Positions 46,357 to 57,376 of a stretch of 64,000 nucleotides of DNA are shown here, piece by piece (positions within the stretch are counted from its first letter, which is position 1; the number at the start of each line of letters is the position of its first letter). The position numbers and the translations under genes are program-made. The DNA is from Limonium bicolor. Taxonomy: Eukaryota; Streptophyta; Magnoliopsida; Caryophyllales; Plumbaginaceae. Below the pieces are notes generated by a model. It was not told the DNA's origin. It did no database searches and saw only the letters and a list, made by a program, of their open reading frames with translations. The stretch spans positions 183,972,925 through 184,036,924 of the forward strand of contig CM041782.1 of the NCBI GenBank assembly GCA_023374045.1. The letters are read 5' to 3'.

Positions 46357-46598
46357 GAGTGCCTGTAGTGTTTTGGTCCATTGGTGACGACGCTGTATTT
46401 TTGTATAGCGAGCAGAAGCGTGTGGACCTCACCGAGAAAGTGGTACTTAGGTCAGGAGATGCCTTGATCATGGGTGGAAAGTTGAGAATGCGGTATCACG
46501 GTATCAAGAAGATTAAGCTGAATACGACACCATCGACGGTAATCAATGCCACACACATGAGACCAGGACGCCTGAACCTTACCTTTAGAAAGTATTAG
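46357..46598 (+). CDS. Last exon of an AlkB-like 2-oxoglutarate/Fe(II) dioxygenase gene, cut by T1
   Basis: The only host gene seen. The frame enters from the LTR junction at GTG (46359), so this is not a true start. The 79 visible codons match the C-terminal half of the AlkB fold. SGDALIMGG is followed by RMRYHG, whose His is the last iron ligand. RPGRLNLTFRKY holds the two arginines, six residues apart, that bind 2-oxoglutarate and substrate in AlkB. The first HxD iron-binding motif would lie on an upstream exon, which is not visible. The frame ends with TAG at 46596-46598. AlkB proteins demethylate nucleic acids. Whether T1 sits in an intron or truncated the gene cannot be told: the LTR-exon joint reads CACAG, which also resembles a splice acceptor. 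Confidence 0.85.
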
Positions 46599-46701
46599 CC
46601 ATATAAAGGCCATGTAATACATTAACAATGTTGTAAGAAAAACACAATATGTGTAATGGATGGTTTATTAATAAAAACAGTGTTGGTTATCAATTTTCCA
46701 C
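46599..46701 (+). other. Probable 3' UTR of the AlkB-like gene
   Basis: AT-rich sequence after the stop with AATAAAAA at about 46669, a possible poly(A) signal. Similarity to the next retrotransposon begins near 46700-46740. Confidence 0.5.
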
Positions 46702-47175
46702 TTGCGTTGTACCATCGATACTTATGAAATTTATGAATCATTAGGTTGTGGACTCGCTACCAAAGGTAACCTGAGTATACTCACTGAGGCACAGGCCAAT
46801 AAGAGCGGCACCATCCTCACGGGTACCTTTCCGGTGAATGGCATTGATGCCTCTGTATTATTCGACTCCGGTGCCTCTCATACCTTTGTTTCGCCATCAT
46901 TTGCGAAGAGGTTGGGGCTAGACGCAGATGAGCTACCAAACTTCATGGTTACGCTCCCGTCGAAGGAGCAAGTGCGATGCACTAAGTATTACCAAGCTGC
47001 CACTATCCGAATCAAGGATGAAGAATTTCTCATTTCCTTCATCGAATTCAATGGCTTGGGATTTGACTTGATAGTTGGGATGAACTGGTTGGAGCGGCAT
47101 AAGGGGCGAATCCTGTACGCCGAGCATAGATTGCTACTCAGGAGTCCATCTGGGGTCACAGTTTCGTACCCCTAG
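46702..47175 (+). pseudogene. pro: T2 protease (Ty3/gypsy, Tekay/Del type), 5'-truncated
   Basis: The active site VLFDSGASHTF is at about 46855-46890, with the lineage-typical lead-in LTEAQANKSGTILTGTF and the tail LIVGMNWL. There is no Gag or LTR upstream; the element is truncated next to the AlkB 3' UTR. The frame ends at TAG 47173-47175 but continues in the same frame into the reverse transcriptase. Confidence 0.85.
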
Positions 47176-48696
47176 AGGCCCAGAGAGCCTTCGACTAAGA
47201 TCATCAGCGCCATATCCATGAGTCGAGAACTCAGCAAAGGGCACAAAGTATACCTTTGCTATGTGCAAGACTTAGAGAGAGAGCAAGAATTCAGTACCGA
47301 AGTACCGGTAGTGTCAGAGTTCCCGGATGTGTTTCCGAAGGAACTTCTCGGCATGCCACCACAGAGAGGAGTTGAGTTTGAGATTAAGCTTGTGCCAGGC
47401 ACCGGACCGATTGCTAGAGCACCAAACCATTTGGCACCAGCAGAGATGGCCGAGCTGAAAGAGCAGTTGCGAGTCTTGCTAGACAAGGGGTTTATACCCC
47501 CGAGTGTATCACCCTGGAGAGCACCGGTCCTCTTTGTGAAGAAGAAAGACGGTAGCCTCCGCCTCTGCATCGACAACCGTGAGCTTAATGCGGTCACCGT
47601 GAAGAACAAATACCCGTTACCCCGTATTGATGATCTGTTTGATCAGTTGAAGGGGGCCTCTGTCTTCTCCAAGATTGATCTCAGATCAGGATATCATCAG
47701 ATTTCCATCAGAGAGCAGGATATTGAGAAGATGACATTCCGTACTAGATATGGCCACTATGAGTTCATAGTGATGCCATTCGGTTTGTCGAACGCACCAG
47801 CAAAATTCATGGATTTGATGAACCGTTTGTTCAGTGATCAGTTGGACACTTTAATTGTAGTTTTCATTGATGATATACTTGTGTATTCAAAGTCGAGAGA
47901 TGAACATGAGCGCCATTTGAGGCGAGTACTTGAAACACCGCGCGAGAACCAGCTGTACATGAAGTTATCTAAATGCGAGTTTTGGCATGATCAGGTATCA
48001 TTCCTTGAACATGTCATCTCGAGCGTGGGTATCACAGTTGATCCAGAAAAAATTGAAGCAGTACATTCATGGCCGAGACCTAAGACTGTTACCGACATCC
48101 GGAGCTTTCTTGGTCTAGCCGGTTATTACCGGAGATTTGTGAAGGACTTTTCAAAAGTTGCGAAGCCCATGACAGCCTTGATGAAGAAATATGCACCGTT
48201 TGTGTGGACGGATGATTGTGAGAAATCCTTTCAGAGCTTGAAGGACTCGTTGACCTCAGCACCCGTTCTCACCATTCCAGAGGGCATAAAGGGATTCGAG
48301 GTATATTGTGACGAATCTGGGAAAGGTATGGGATGCGTACTCATGCAGTATGGCACGGTGGTCGGTTATGCCTCCCGCCAGCTGAAGAGACATGAGGAGA
48401 ATTACCCTACGCACGACCTAGAGCTTGGAGCCATTGTCTTCGCATTGAAGATATGGCGGCATTATCTATATGGGGTTAGCATCACCATTTATTTAGATCA
48501 CAAGAGATTGCATTACGCATTCACGCAGAAAGAACTCAATCTGAGACAGAGAAGATGGATGGAATTCTTATCAGACTACGACATCAACCTTCAGTACAAA
48601 GAAGGGAAGGCGAATGTTGTAGCTGACGCCCTGAGCCGTCGAGCACACTCACTCCATTCGCTACTAGCTTCTTCAAGCTTGGTTGATGAGGTGTGA
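47176..48696 (+). pseudogene. pol: T2 reverse transcriptase and RNase H, 492 codons open
   Basis: Reverse transcriptase: [17 protein letters not shown] (about 47545), [12 protein letters not shown] (about 47670), MPFGLSNAP (about 47775), catalytic FIDD (about 47863-47874). The connection has [16 protein letters not shown]. RNase H has [19 protein letters not shown] and VADALSRR, all four acidic positions. The frame is open from 47176 to the TGA at 48694-48696 and stays in the same frame on both sides of each stop, so decay is by point changes. The set of motifs is that of chromovirus Tekay/Del elements. Confidence 0.92.
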
Positions 48697-49477
48697 GAGG
48701 CTCAGATGAGCGATGCTTATATGATAGAGGTTACACAAAAGATCTTAGTGGGTACATTTGAGAGCCGAAAGTATGATTTCAGGCTACATGATGATGGTCT
48801 GATCCGGCGGAATGGCAGACTATGCGTTCCTCGAAGCAATGCTGAGCTGAGGGATCGCATTCTGCGAGAATCTCACTCGTCTTCATTATCTGTCCATCTG
48901 GGAGCCTCCAAGATGTACAAAGACATGAAGAGGTACTTCTGGTGGTCAAGGATGAAAGCAGATGTTACTGAATATGTTCTGAGGTGCCTCACTTGTCAAA
49001 AAGTGAAGTTTGAGCACCGACGACCGGGTGGAATGGTAGAATCTATGCCAATTCCGGATTGGAAATTCCACAATATCTCCATGGATTTTGTTGTTGGACT
49101 CCCACCTGCTAGGGGAGGACTCAACATGATCTGGGTTGTGGTCGATCGCCTGACCAAGGTTGCCCGCTTCATACCTATGAGGGATTATTCGACACCACGG
49201 AGTGCCCAAGACTATAGTATCTGACCGCGACATCAGATTTCTTTCGAGATACTGGAGAGCTACACGGGAAGCACTGGGTACCGAATTGAAGCTTAGTACC
49301 GCGTTTCACCCACAGACTGACAGCTAGACAGAAAGGACCATCCAGACACTTGAGGACATGCTTAGAGCATGTGCCTTAGACTTTCAGGGGAGTTGGATTG
49401 ATAAGCTTCATCTGATCGAGTTTTCATACAACAAAAGCTATCACGCTTCGATTAAGATGTCGCCATTCCAAGCTTTG
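48697..49477 (+). pseudogene. int: T2 integrase, cut by the Ty1/copia element
   Basis: The zinc-binding H-H-C-C lies at about 48870-48995 and the first core Asp in NISMDFVVGLP (about 49085). A deletion with frameshift near 49185 removes the segment before VSDRD (second Asp). The Glu follows in TERTIQTLE, just after a TAG at about 49324. The core ends at PFQAL, where the copia LTR begins at 49478. The C-terminal chromodomain expected for this lineage lies off-window, if present. Confidence 0.85.
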
Positions 49478-50630
49478 TGTTGGAGAAATATGTGAATACT
49501 TCTATAACTTAGGAAGTGTACCTATCGTTTTGCAGAATAGTGGATTTGGGGGGTTGTCGTACTCTTGGGGACCTCGTTGTGGATAACTGATAGTGTAGTA
49601 AATTGACTGAGACTTCTAGTAAACAGATTTTACCATTTTTTCAAGGAAAGATGCGATTGAAAACTTAATCTAAACAAAACAGTAATAAGAACAATTAATC
49701 AAAACAGAATTGAAATAGAAATTGTAAATCTTTTGTTTTTTAAAGAAGCATCCTGGGTTATTCTGCTCACCTATTTTATCCAATTATGCAGATATAAACT
49801 TTCACCACTTTAAACTCAGGAATCTTGTAGGATCGGGTGGCTAACTCAAACCAACCAAAGGTGTGAGTCTAAGAGTTGGTTTGACTCAATCAGCCTTCGT
49901 AAGTGAGAAACACTCTGTGATGCAGAGGCACTCAATTGAATTGATTAAACTAAGGGTGCGGAAGACTCTTGCGGTAATTGAAACGAAACGATGAAAAGAA
50001 AGAAGGACTCTGTGGAACTCAGCAAGATACACAAATAAGCTATTTCATTTCCTGGTCAAATAAAACAACTTACAAATGTCCGCTAAATAGAAGGGATCTA
50101 CTTAGCGGTTTTTCACTCACTCACCCAACACACTTTCTAATCAGATCAATGGTAAGCGTAGTGAAACTAGGATCTTCTTAGGCAGAGTCTATCTAAATGC
50201 ACTAACTAACTTGGTACGTATTCTCTCTCTCTTTCTGGCTTACAAAGCGATTCTCTTTCTCTCTCTAATCTCTGAGATATTCCTTAATGAAAGCACACCT
50301 GAAACTGACTATTACACACCTTATTTATACTCTCAATACAACGGTAGGTCGAAGGAGTTAGTTCCGAAAATACCGGAACTAACTTAGTGGGCAACTACCA
50401 ACGGCTTTGAGTAGTCTTCTTACTTGGGCCGTGATCTTCGGGTGTTGAGGGAAGACTTCAAGACCGTTGTGGTAATTAAGGCATTCCCGAGTTGATTCCT
50501 TATTATTCGCAACAGTACGGGAGAGTCCGTGAAGTCTTCTTAGTTGTGTGAACTCTATTGAAGCGGCTCACTCTTTGTGTCTGTCTAGGGATGATTGACT
50601 CTGTCGAGGTGATAGGCTATCTCTGCAACA
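49478..50630 (-). repeat. 3' LTR of a Ty1/copia element
   Basis: 1153 bp with inverted ends TGTTGGAG (49478) and TCTGCAACA (50630). It is inserted in the T2 integrase after ctttg, its expected target duplication. The partner LTR is off-window. TATA box GTATAAATA on the minus strand at 50322-50330, and a CT-rich microsatellite at 50221-50265. Confidence 0.85.
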
Positions 50631-51132
50631 CTCCGATGTCCCATCAGTTTCCCCTTGTTGCTGATGATAGCAAACCTTCGTGAATCCCGATGGAGTCAAT
50701 CCTGAAATAGAAACACAAAGGACTAGGGGAACTGACCCGGTCAAAGTTCCCCTTAATAGCAGCAGTAGTAGTTAAGTTCAAAGACTCCGTTTAGGTTCCC
50801 CCTAAATCGTAGAGGGACTCCAGGCAAGCAAACATTAAATAGGCAGTGTTATAGGCAGGATAGGTCGTAGTATATAAAGCAGTTTAAATACTAGACCACA
50901 CGGTCCAGCAGCAGAAATCCAAAAGTAGTTTAAAAACAACAACAGAGTCACCCGTACACCAGACGGGATCACCGCTTCCCCCTTTTGCTTTCATCAGAGG
51001 GAAGCCCACAGTCACACAGAGTTAGTCAAAATATTCACACACAAACCAGCAAAAGTGTTTAGAACTTAAAAACTGCCTAAGTCCTAACACTGCACACACA
51101 CACGTCAGGGTTAAGGGGTTGGGGTCATATTG
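50631..51132 (-). other. Copia 3' untranslated region with polypurine tract
   Basis: Minus strand AACAAGGGGAAAC at about 50648-50660 is the likely polypurine tract, followed about 18 bp later by the LTR. A second AAAAGGGGGAAGC lies at about 50978-50992. No gene is seen. Confidence 0.6.
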
Positions 51133-51837
51133 TGTAACACCCCTACCGCTAATACCGTCATTACTGTACAAATACTTACCTTCGCAGCGGATAATACATA
51201 CACAACGGCGGGTGTACAATGCCGCTAGTCACCCACGTGACTAACAAGGCCAGCTACACTACTACATACTATCGGTCTGATGAATTGAACATACCGAGTA
51301 CTCTACATAATACATAACTTTTCCTTGCATACTCAACCATAATTCAATTACAACTCCAATACAATACTATACCAAGTCTACTATGATCCTTAAATTACCG
51401 ATACAGTTTGGACTTCCAAAATCACATTACAATTCGAATACAAATCCCATAATTAAACTACCCATGCTTACATAGCAATCCCGTCCTACTCTCTGGTGGT
51501 CTCTTACCTTGACTGTATCCGCTTCGGGTACCTGCACACTAAAAGCGTTCCCCCTAGGGGGTCAGCTTACGCTGAATATGAAATCCGCATATACCGCGTG
51601 CTAACCGCGGTACGCCGACTACTTTGGGTTGGATATACATGGAGTTCATTTTACATGCATACATACATACTATCACTACACAATACATCAACAATACTTG
51701 CTTACTTATACAAGGTTCAATACCTACCAAGGAAAACAGTTTGTTAGTCAACTGTTCGTTTAGTTATTCGTTCATCCGGTTCGTCGGATGCTCTCTTTCC
51801 TTACACGGGTTCACAAGGCTTACACCAAGCTTAATCT

Positions 51838-52088
51838 TACTTACTCAATGTTTTACTCACTCTACGCTCAGTACCTTACTCATTATTTCACTCATGCTTT
51901 ACTCAGTACTCACTGCTACCATTGCTTACTCTTACTCAGTACTCATCACTTACTCTCGCATACTCAGTACCCATACTCTTCTCCTTACTCGTACTTACTC
52001 ATTGCTCGCTACTCATGACGTACTCGTACTTACTCATTACTCATTACTTTACTCATACATACGCAATACTCAATACTCATTACTTTTG
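51838..52088. repeat. TACTCA-rich simple repeat in C2
   Basis: Irregular runs of TTACTCA and TACTCAT over 250 bp. Open frames in it on the plus strand are composition artefacts. Confidence 0.75.
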
Positions 52089-53203
52089 GTCTCTAGGCGG
52101 AGTCATACACAAGACTTACCACCGGGCCTACAATTCAAAGGCTATACACTTAGCTCCTCAAATATATAAGTGTCCATTTTTACCGGACTAATCAAATTCC
52201 AAACACTCCTCTCTTGGAGTATCTTACAATCTCATGGATTAGCCTAGAAGTATCTCTCTCGATAACCTCCACTAGCTTAGGGAATTGCCACCGTCTAGTA
52301 TTCTTAGATTTAAGGGTTTCCCCAACGTATCGAATACTCTCATGTTCGGGACATTACTCACATCAGTCGGGTCCTCTCATAGTGGGTCAACTAGTTGCTA
52401 AGGGTTTGAAGATCCTCATCATTCTTTACTACTCTCTTGGTTCATGACTTGCACCAACATTAATTCCTCTAATAGAGGTTACTTATATACTACCACTAAT
52501 TATTGTTTGTGGATTATTCATTTCGGTTCTCCTACCGTTATCGGGAGGTTACTACTCCCGTACACTCTCTCACATTCTAGTGAGTTCGTTGGTTTACGTT
52601 AGCGTTTATTGGTTTATTAGTTTAGTGTGTTTCTATGATCCCATTAGTTCACCACATGACTCTTACTACGAGTCACTTACACAACAAGACTCATCTATGA
52701 GTCGGTCTACGCACTAAGTAAGCCACACAATCAATCGAGAAAGGTTAGCTCATGCAACATACAGCAAGACATACAATGAAAGGCAATAAACCGTTTTCAT
52801 GCTTTAGTCTTGATTAACCGACATACAGCACATAAATCAACGTAACTCGGTTAGCATACGGGGCATGAGGAAATCATACCTTTCACCGGAGTTAGCTTTA
52901 CCATGTGTTCCCTTGTACCTTGGTTCACACTTGTTCCACTGGTAATGTTTCAAACACTGTTATTAATGCTATGCTCTACGGTACATCTATAATTACTACT
53001 CCCGTACTTACCCCGTTGTCCCGTTAAACTTAGTTTAACTCATGTCGGATTATGTCCTTACTTCTCACTCACATCCTACACTTGTTTACACTTCTTAGGG
53101 CCTTTAAATATCACCAAACAAGCCCTTAACAGCTTCTAAAACCATTACCATTCACTTCCCCATCATTAGGCATCTTAAAAACACATTCTGCTACAATTTT
53201 TGC

Positions 53204-53390
53204 ATGGTCCGGGTTTGGGTCCGGGTCTATAAACCCGGACCAAGTCCGGAAATGAGTTTCTGCCTATTTTTATGTGTGGTCCGGGTTATGTCCGGGTTTA
53301 CAAACCCGGACCACCCCCTAGGATGGCCTTCTGCCATGTTTTTGCTATGGTCCGGGTTTGCGTACCGATTTGCAAACCCGGACCACCCCT
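53204..53390 (-). other. Stem-loop cluster of GGTCCGGG type in C2
   Basis: Three successive inverted repeats, each with GGTCCGGGTTT on one side and AAACCCGGACC on the other, separated by about 25 bp of AT-rich sequence. They lie in otherwise GC-poor DNA. Confidence 0.75.
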
Positions 53391-55439
53391 GGAACTGTCA
53401 AAATTTACAGTTTTCCATCAGTTTTCAACCCTAATTCACCTCTAATCATTTCCTAATCTTTCCACATGTTTTCTACATGTTTATGCATCATAAAATATGC
53501 CTTAATCTAGTCCCAAACCTCCTCAACACATTAGTCAAATCCATACTCAGTACTTACTCCATTTCTACAGATTTTCTTCCTCTCTGTTACAGTTAGCACA
53601 CTTGTGCATTTCCTTTACTCCTCTTTGCATTTTGCATCTTGTCCCAACTTCATCTTACCATCCAATCCTTTCCAATCAACTACACTACTATACCAAATTC
53701 CAACTCTCTTTTACCAAATCTTGCACACCAACTCTTCCTAGTTCCTACAATGCATTTTGATACCTCTTTGCTACAGATTTCATCTTATTATTTCTCATAC
53801 TACCATTACCATTCCATAGCTACTAAACATCTCTACTAACTCCAATACACACCTTGGTTCTCCCACTCACCAAGTCATCCTAATGCACCATTCCTACTAA
53901 ATTTCGCCATAGTTCCCATACTTTCCTTACTTATCCACACATACCCTTTCTTATCCAAATCATTCCTATTCTAGCCACACCCATACAATGGTTCCTACCA
54001 GCAATAAAACAGTCCTAATACATCAATACACTATCAAACATCAATACCAATCCTCATACACAATATACTTGGCTCCAAGGCCTACAATTCACTTACTAAT
54101 TCACAAATACTCAAAACTTCATAAACTTCAATATTAATACAATAGTTTAGGTTCTTTTATTTGTTTACCCATTCCCATTACTCTAATGCATTAAAATTAA
54201 GCATTAAGAAGGAGCTCTTACCTTGAGCTTTTAAATTCCTTCATTTCCTTTTTTCCATTTCTCCTCTTTCTCTCTTTCTTGCACCAATCGGTCAAATGGG
54301 AATGGAGTTGTCAAACTCCATCCCAACACCCAAGAAACACACAAATGCATTTTAATTATCCTTCTAAACCCTTAGAGAATTCTAATCAAATAAAAAGGCT
54401 TAGAACACAAGTTAGGGTTTTACCTTTGGAGATTTTTGAGAGGGCTCTCACCCTTGAATCAAGAAGGGGATTACTCCACCATTGGAGGGTTGAAACAATG
54501 CCCCAAATCAATAAGGAAAACGAGATGTTACCAAGAGCAAAATCGGTCAAGAGAGAAAGGTGAAGAAAAATGAATTTTCTTTGGAACTTTTTACCTTAGA
54601 AGAAAGGGGAGGCTCCAAGCTACAAGGTGGTGGCCTTTTATCTTCAAATGTGCAAAACCCACGAAAATGAAACTCATCCTTTTTGAATTTTGAAAAGAGT
54701 GAAGTGTGGAGCTTGAAGAGGGGAAGAAGAATATGTGTTTGGTTTTTCATTTGGAGCTCTAAAATGGCTTGAGCATGGAGATGAAGAGAGGCTGCCATGG
54801 GAGCTTCCAAATCACCAGCCAGAGTAAGAAGAAGGGGAGATCGGCTGGGAGGAGAGGGAGGAGTACGTGAGGGAAATGGGAAATGAGGGGGAGAGAGAAA
54901 TAAAGTGCTTTTTACTTTTTGGTTACTTTATTTGTTTGTTTTTGTGAATGAGGGAGTGTGTGAGAGAGAGGTGGGAACCGACACACACACATACTCACAT
55001 TCAGATTTTGTTTTCTTATTTGCAAAATGGGACACACTAGATTGTTCTTATTACAGTTTACACCCGATAATTTCCCGTTTTTACAGTTTTTACTTTTTCC
55101 TCGTTTTATTGTTTTTATTGGTTCTAGACCTTCAATAATATTTATTAATGACTATTTGGTTGGCCAAAATTGATACGAGTCTATTCGGCAGTTGTTCCCA
55201 TATATTATTTAGGTCTTATTAAGCCCTAGGAATCCACATAATACGCTAACCGAGGTCTCATACCTCCTATGGTTATTTAACGTTCATCTAGCGTTTTTCA
55301 CTTTTCAAGCGTTTCTTTATTTCTTTTGGATTTATTTTTCCTTACCAAAATTGCTTAGGCACTATTAGGCCCTTAAATACCATATTATAATAATCCAATC
55401 ACCATATTTAAGTTCGGGGTATTTCATTGGCTTGTATAT

Positions 55440-57050
55440 CAAGGAGTTGTTCTTGCAAGGCCGCCACAATCGTCTCTATCCCAGCGAGTCTGTCCATCAT
55501 CCGCGTTTGGCCCTGAATCAGCTCTGCTGCCTGCACAAGGAGTCGCTCCACTTTCTCTAGGAGGGGGAGGAGTTAGGAGTGAGCTTGAGGGACTGCCGCT
55601 TGAGAAGTGGAAGTTCCCGCTGTCGTAGGAGTTGATGGTGGGGGCAGCAGTTTTGATTTGTCGATAGATGTCAGCCGATTCAGATAGCGCAGGTTGATGG
55701 TGTCTGCCTCTTCGATGGACTCTGGCGTCGATGTCGCCAGGGGTACATGAAAGAATTTGAGAATTCGAGGCTGCCAGAACACATACCCTAGGGAGTGTTT
55801 CGGGGTGTCGACAGACTGGGCTAAGTGATGGAGAATGATGTGGGCCAGATTAATGGAATGACGGATGATTATGCAGTACATTATGGTGAGGTCCAAGCAT
55901 TTGACCATGAGATTTCCTTCTTTTCGTGGGAGAATGTTTTTGATGACTAGAATGTGTAGGAGTTGGTGTAAAATGGAGAGATCGCCACGGGGTATGGGTG
56001 AGCCAATCTTTTTCTTGGAGGAGAAAAAGCGATAGATTTTATTTTATGGGACCCCGGGGATTTCAGGAAGGACTCCTTTCTCACAGAAGGACAGGCCAGT
56101 AGCAGGGACTCCAAGGATTTGGGACAATTTTTCAAGATTGAAGAAGATTGCGGTGGAATTAACAAAAGACTGTGCAGCACCGTTTCTGATAACAAGATTT
56201 TGAAAGAAATCGACAGACTCTTGGGGATACCACTCCGTTATCTTACAGAAGAGGTGTTTCCACCCCTGAACATCTAGCATGGTCACTAACTCCCCTAGGT
56301 TTGAAGATAGAGCCCATGAAAAATCGAGGAACTTACCCCTGATGATATTTCGTTCTGAGGCAGGGTCCCCGAGCATGTAGCGCTGGTTGAAGGGGTCTAT
56401 CTTCGCACATCATCGGTGCGGCTTTGGAGGTTTTTGGTCCTTGGTTGAGGTGGCGCCAGTAGTAGAAGTGTCGTGACTGACCGTAGGCAATTCTTGGACA
56501 GGTGACGATTCGCTGGAGCCAGAGGAGACTTGTTGGGCCCTGACAGAAGAACAGAGTACCCTTTTGGCTGTGGGTCAGTTGGAGGTTTGAGCTTTTCTTT
56601 TACGGGTTTTGGGTTTAGGTTGTTGTGGTGGTGTTGCTGATGTTGCGAGAGATGCGGGTGGGGTTGGTGTAGGAGATTTGTTGGTTGGGGCTTGCGGTTG
56701 ATCAGTAGGATGGGTTTCGGCAGGAGGGATGTGATCTTGTAGTGGTGGGGATGGTGGCATGGTTTGTAGTGGGGTATCTTCTTCAATATCGGTTTCAAGA
56801 ATGTCGGTTTTTGCGGCAGAGGGTGGGTTTGATGGGGGGATGTATCACGGGTGGTTGGTGGTGGTGTGGTGGAGTGTGTGGGGGACGAGGTAGTAGTGGT
56901 TTTGTGGGAGAGTGAGCGGTGGTGGTGGTGGTGAGTGGAGATGGATTCGGGTTGGCCATCGATTGGAGGTACGCCTGAAGGCGGATGGGATTTTGGAAAA
57001 AATTAGACGGGATGTTGATACCGTTGAAATTGATGCCTCCCATTTGGAAG
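55440..57050 (-). pseudogene. Envelope-like extra ORF of the copia element, broken
   Basis: About 530 codons in the sense of the element, starting near 57042 (MGGINFNG). The order is a Pro/Thr/Ser/His-rich low-complexity N-terminus, a Lys/Arg patch KTRKRK (about 56590), a helical domain (56376-55600) and a C-terminal heptad stretch (about 55565-55440). The helical domain has KFLDFS, QGWKHLF, YPQESVDFF and ILGVPATG. It is of the kind annotated as putative plant transposon protein or envelope-like protein, and such ORFs lie 3' of pol in SIRE/Maximus elements. One frameshift near 56800 and three stops (near 56580, 56045 and 55574) break it. C2 is inserted just after the coiled coil. I see no clear signal peptide or membrane segment, so a true envelope role is doubtful. 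Confidence 0.55.
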
Positions 57051-57376
57051 TGTAGGATACTTGGGTGTAAAAGGGATGGAAGTGAGAGAGATGGAGTGGA
57101 CGGGTGATGGCTATAAAGGCTGTAGCGTCTGCGGAAGATGCAGAGGAAGCTTGTGTCAGGCGAGAAAAATGAGGGGCCGCGGGGTTTTGGCGAGATTAAC
57201 GGCGAGGATTTAGGCGGGATGGGTTTGGATAGATGATGTGGGCGTAGTGCGAGAATAATAGACATGTTAAGCAATAAAACACATTTCACAGATTCAAGTG
57301 CAAACATAGACAGACTCGATGAGACATGAGGGAGTACCTGCTGAAGAATGCGGTAGGGGCAAGGAGATGCGACCGT
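57051..57376 (-). other. Link between copia pol and extra ORF
   Basis: The pol stop is at 57377-57379. The next stretch is open on the minus strand but Ser/Pro-rich and without a recognisable domain; probably an untranslated leader for the extra ORF. Confidence 0.45.

Larger units (their letters stand above)
51133..55426 (-). mobile_element. C2: giant solo LTR (4.29 kb) in the copia 3' region
   Basis: Sense on the minus strand, ends TGAAATACCCC (55426) and GGGTGTTACA (51133). It has the 3'-terminal module (CCGCTGCG 51183-51190, hairpin 51226-51243, CAGACCG box 51273-51279), a TACTCA-rich tract (51838-52088), and a stem-loop cluster (53204-53390). The flanks tattg and ttggc do not form a clean duplication. 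A one-base shift gives a 4-of-5 match. No internal region or gene is seen. Confidence 0.78.

Noticed and set aside
51624..52191. Plus-strand frames of 76-181 codons rich in Tyr, Ser, Leu and Thr
   Set aside because: They follow the TACTCA-rich simple repeat and have no domain.
54279..54563. 94-codon plus-strand frame in C2
   Set aside because: Opposite to the LTR sense, no domain, not shared with C1 or C3 by eye.
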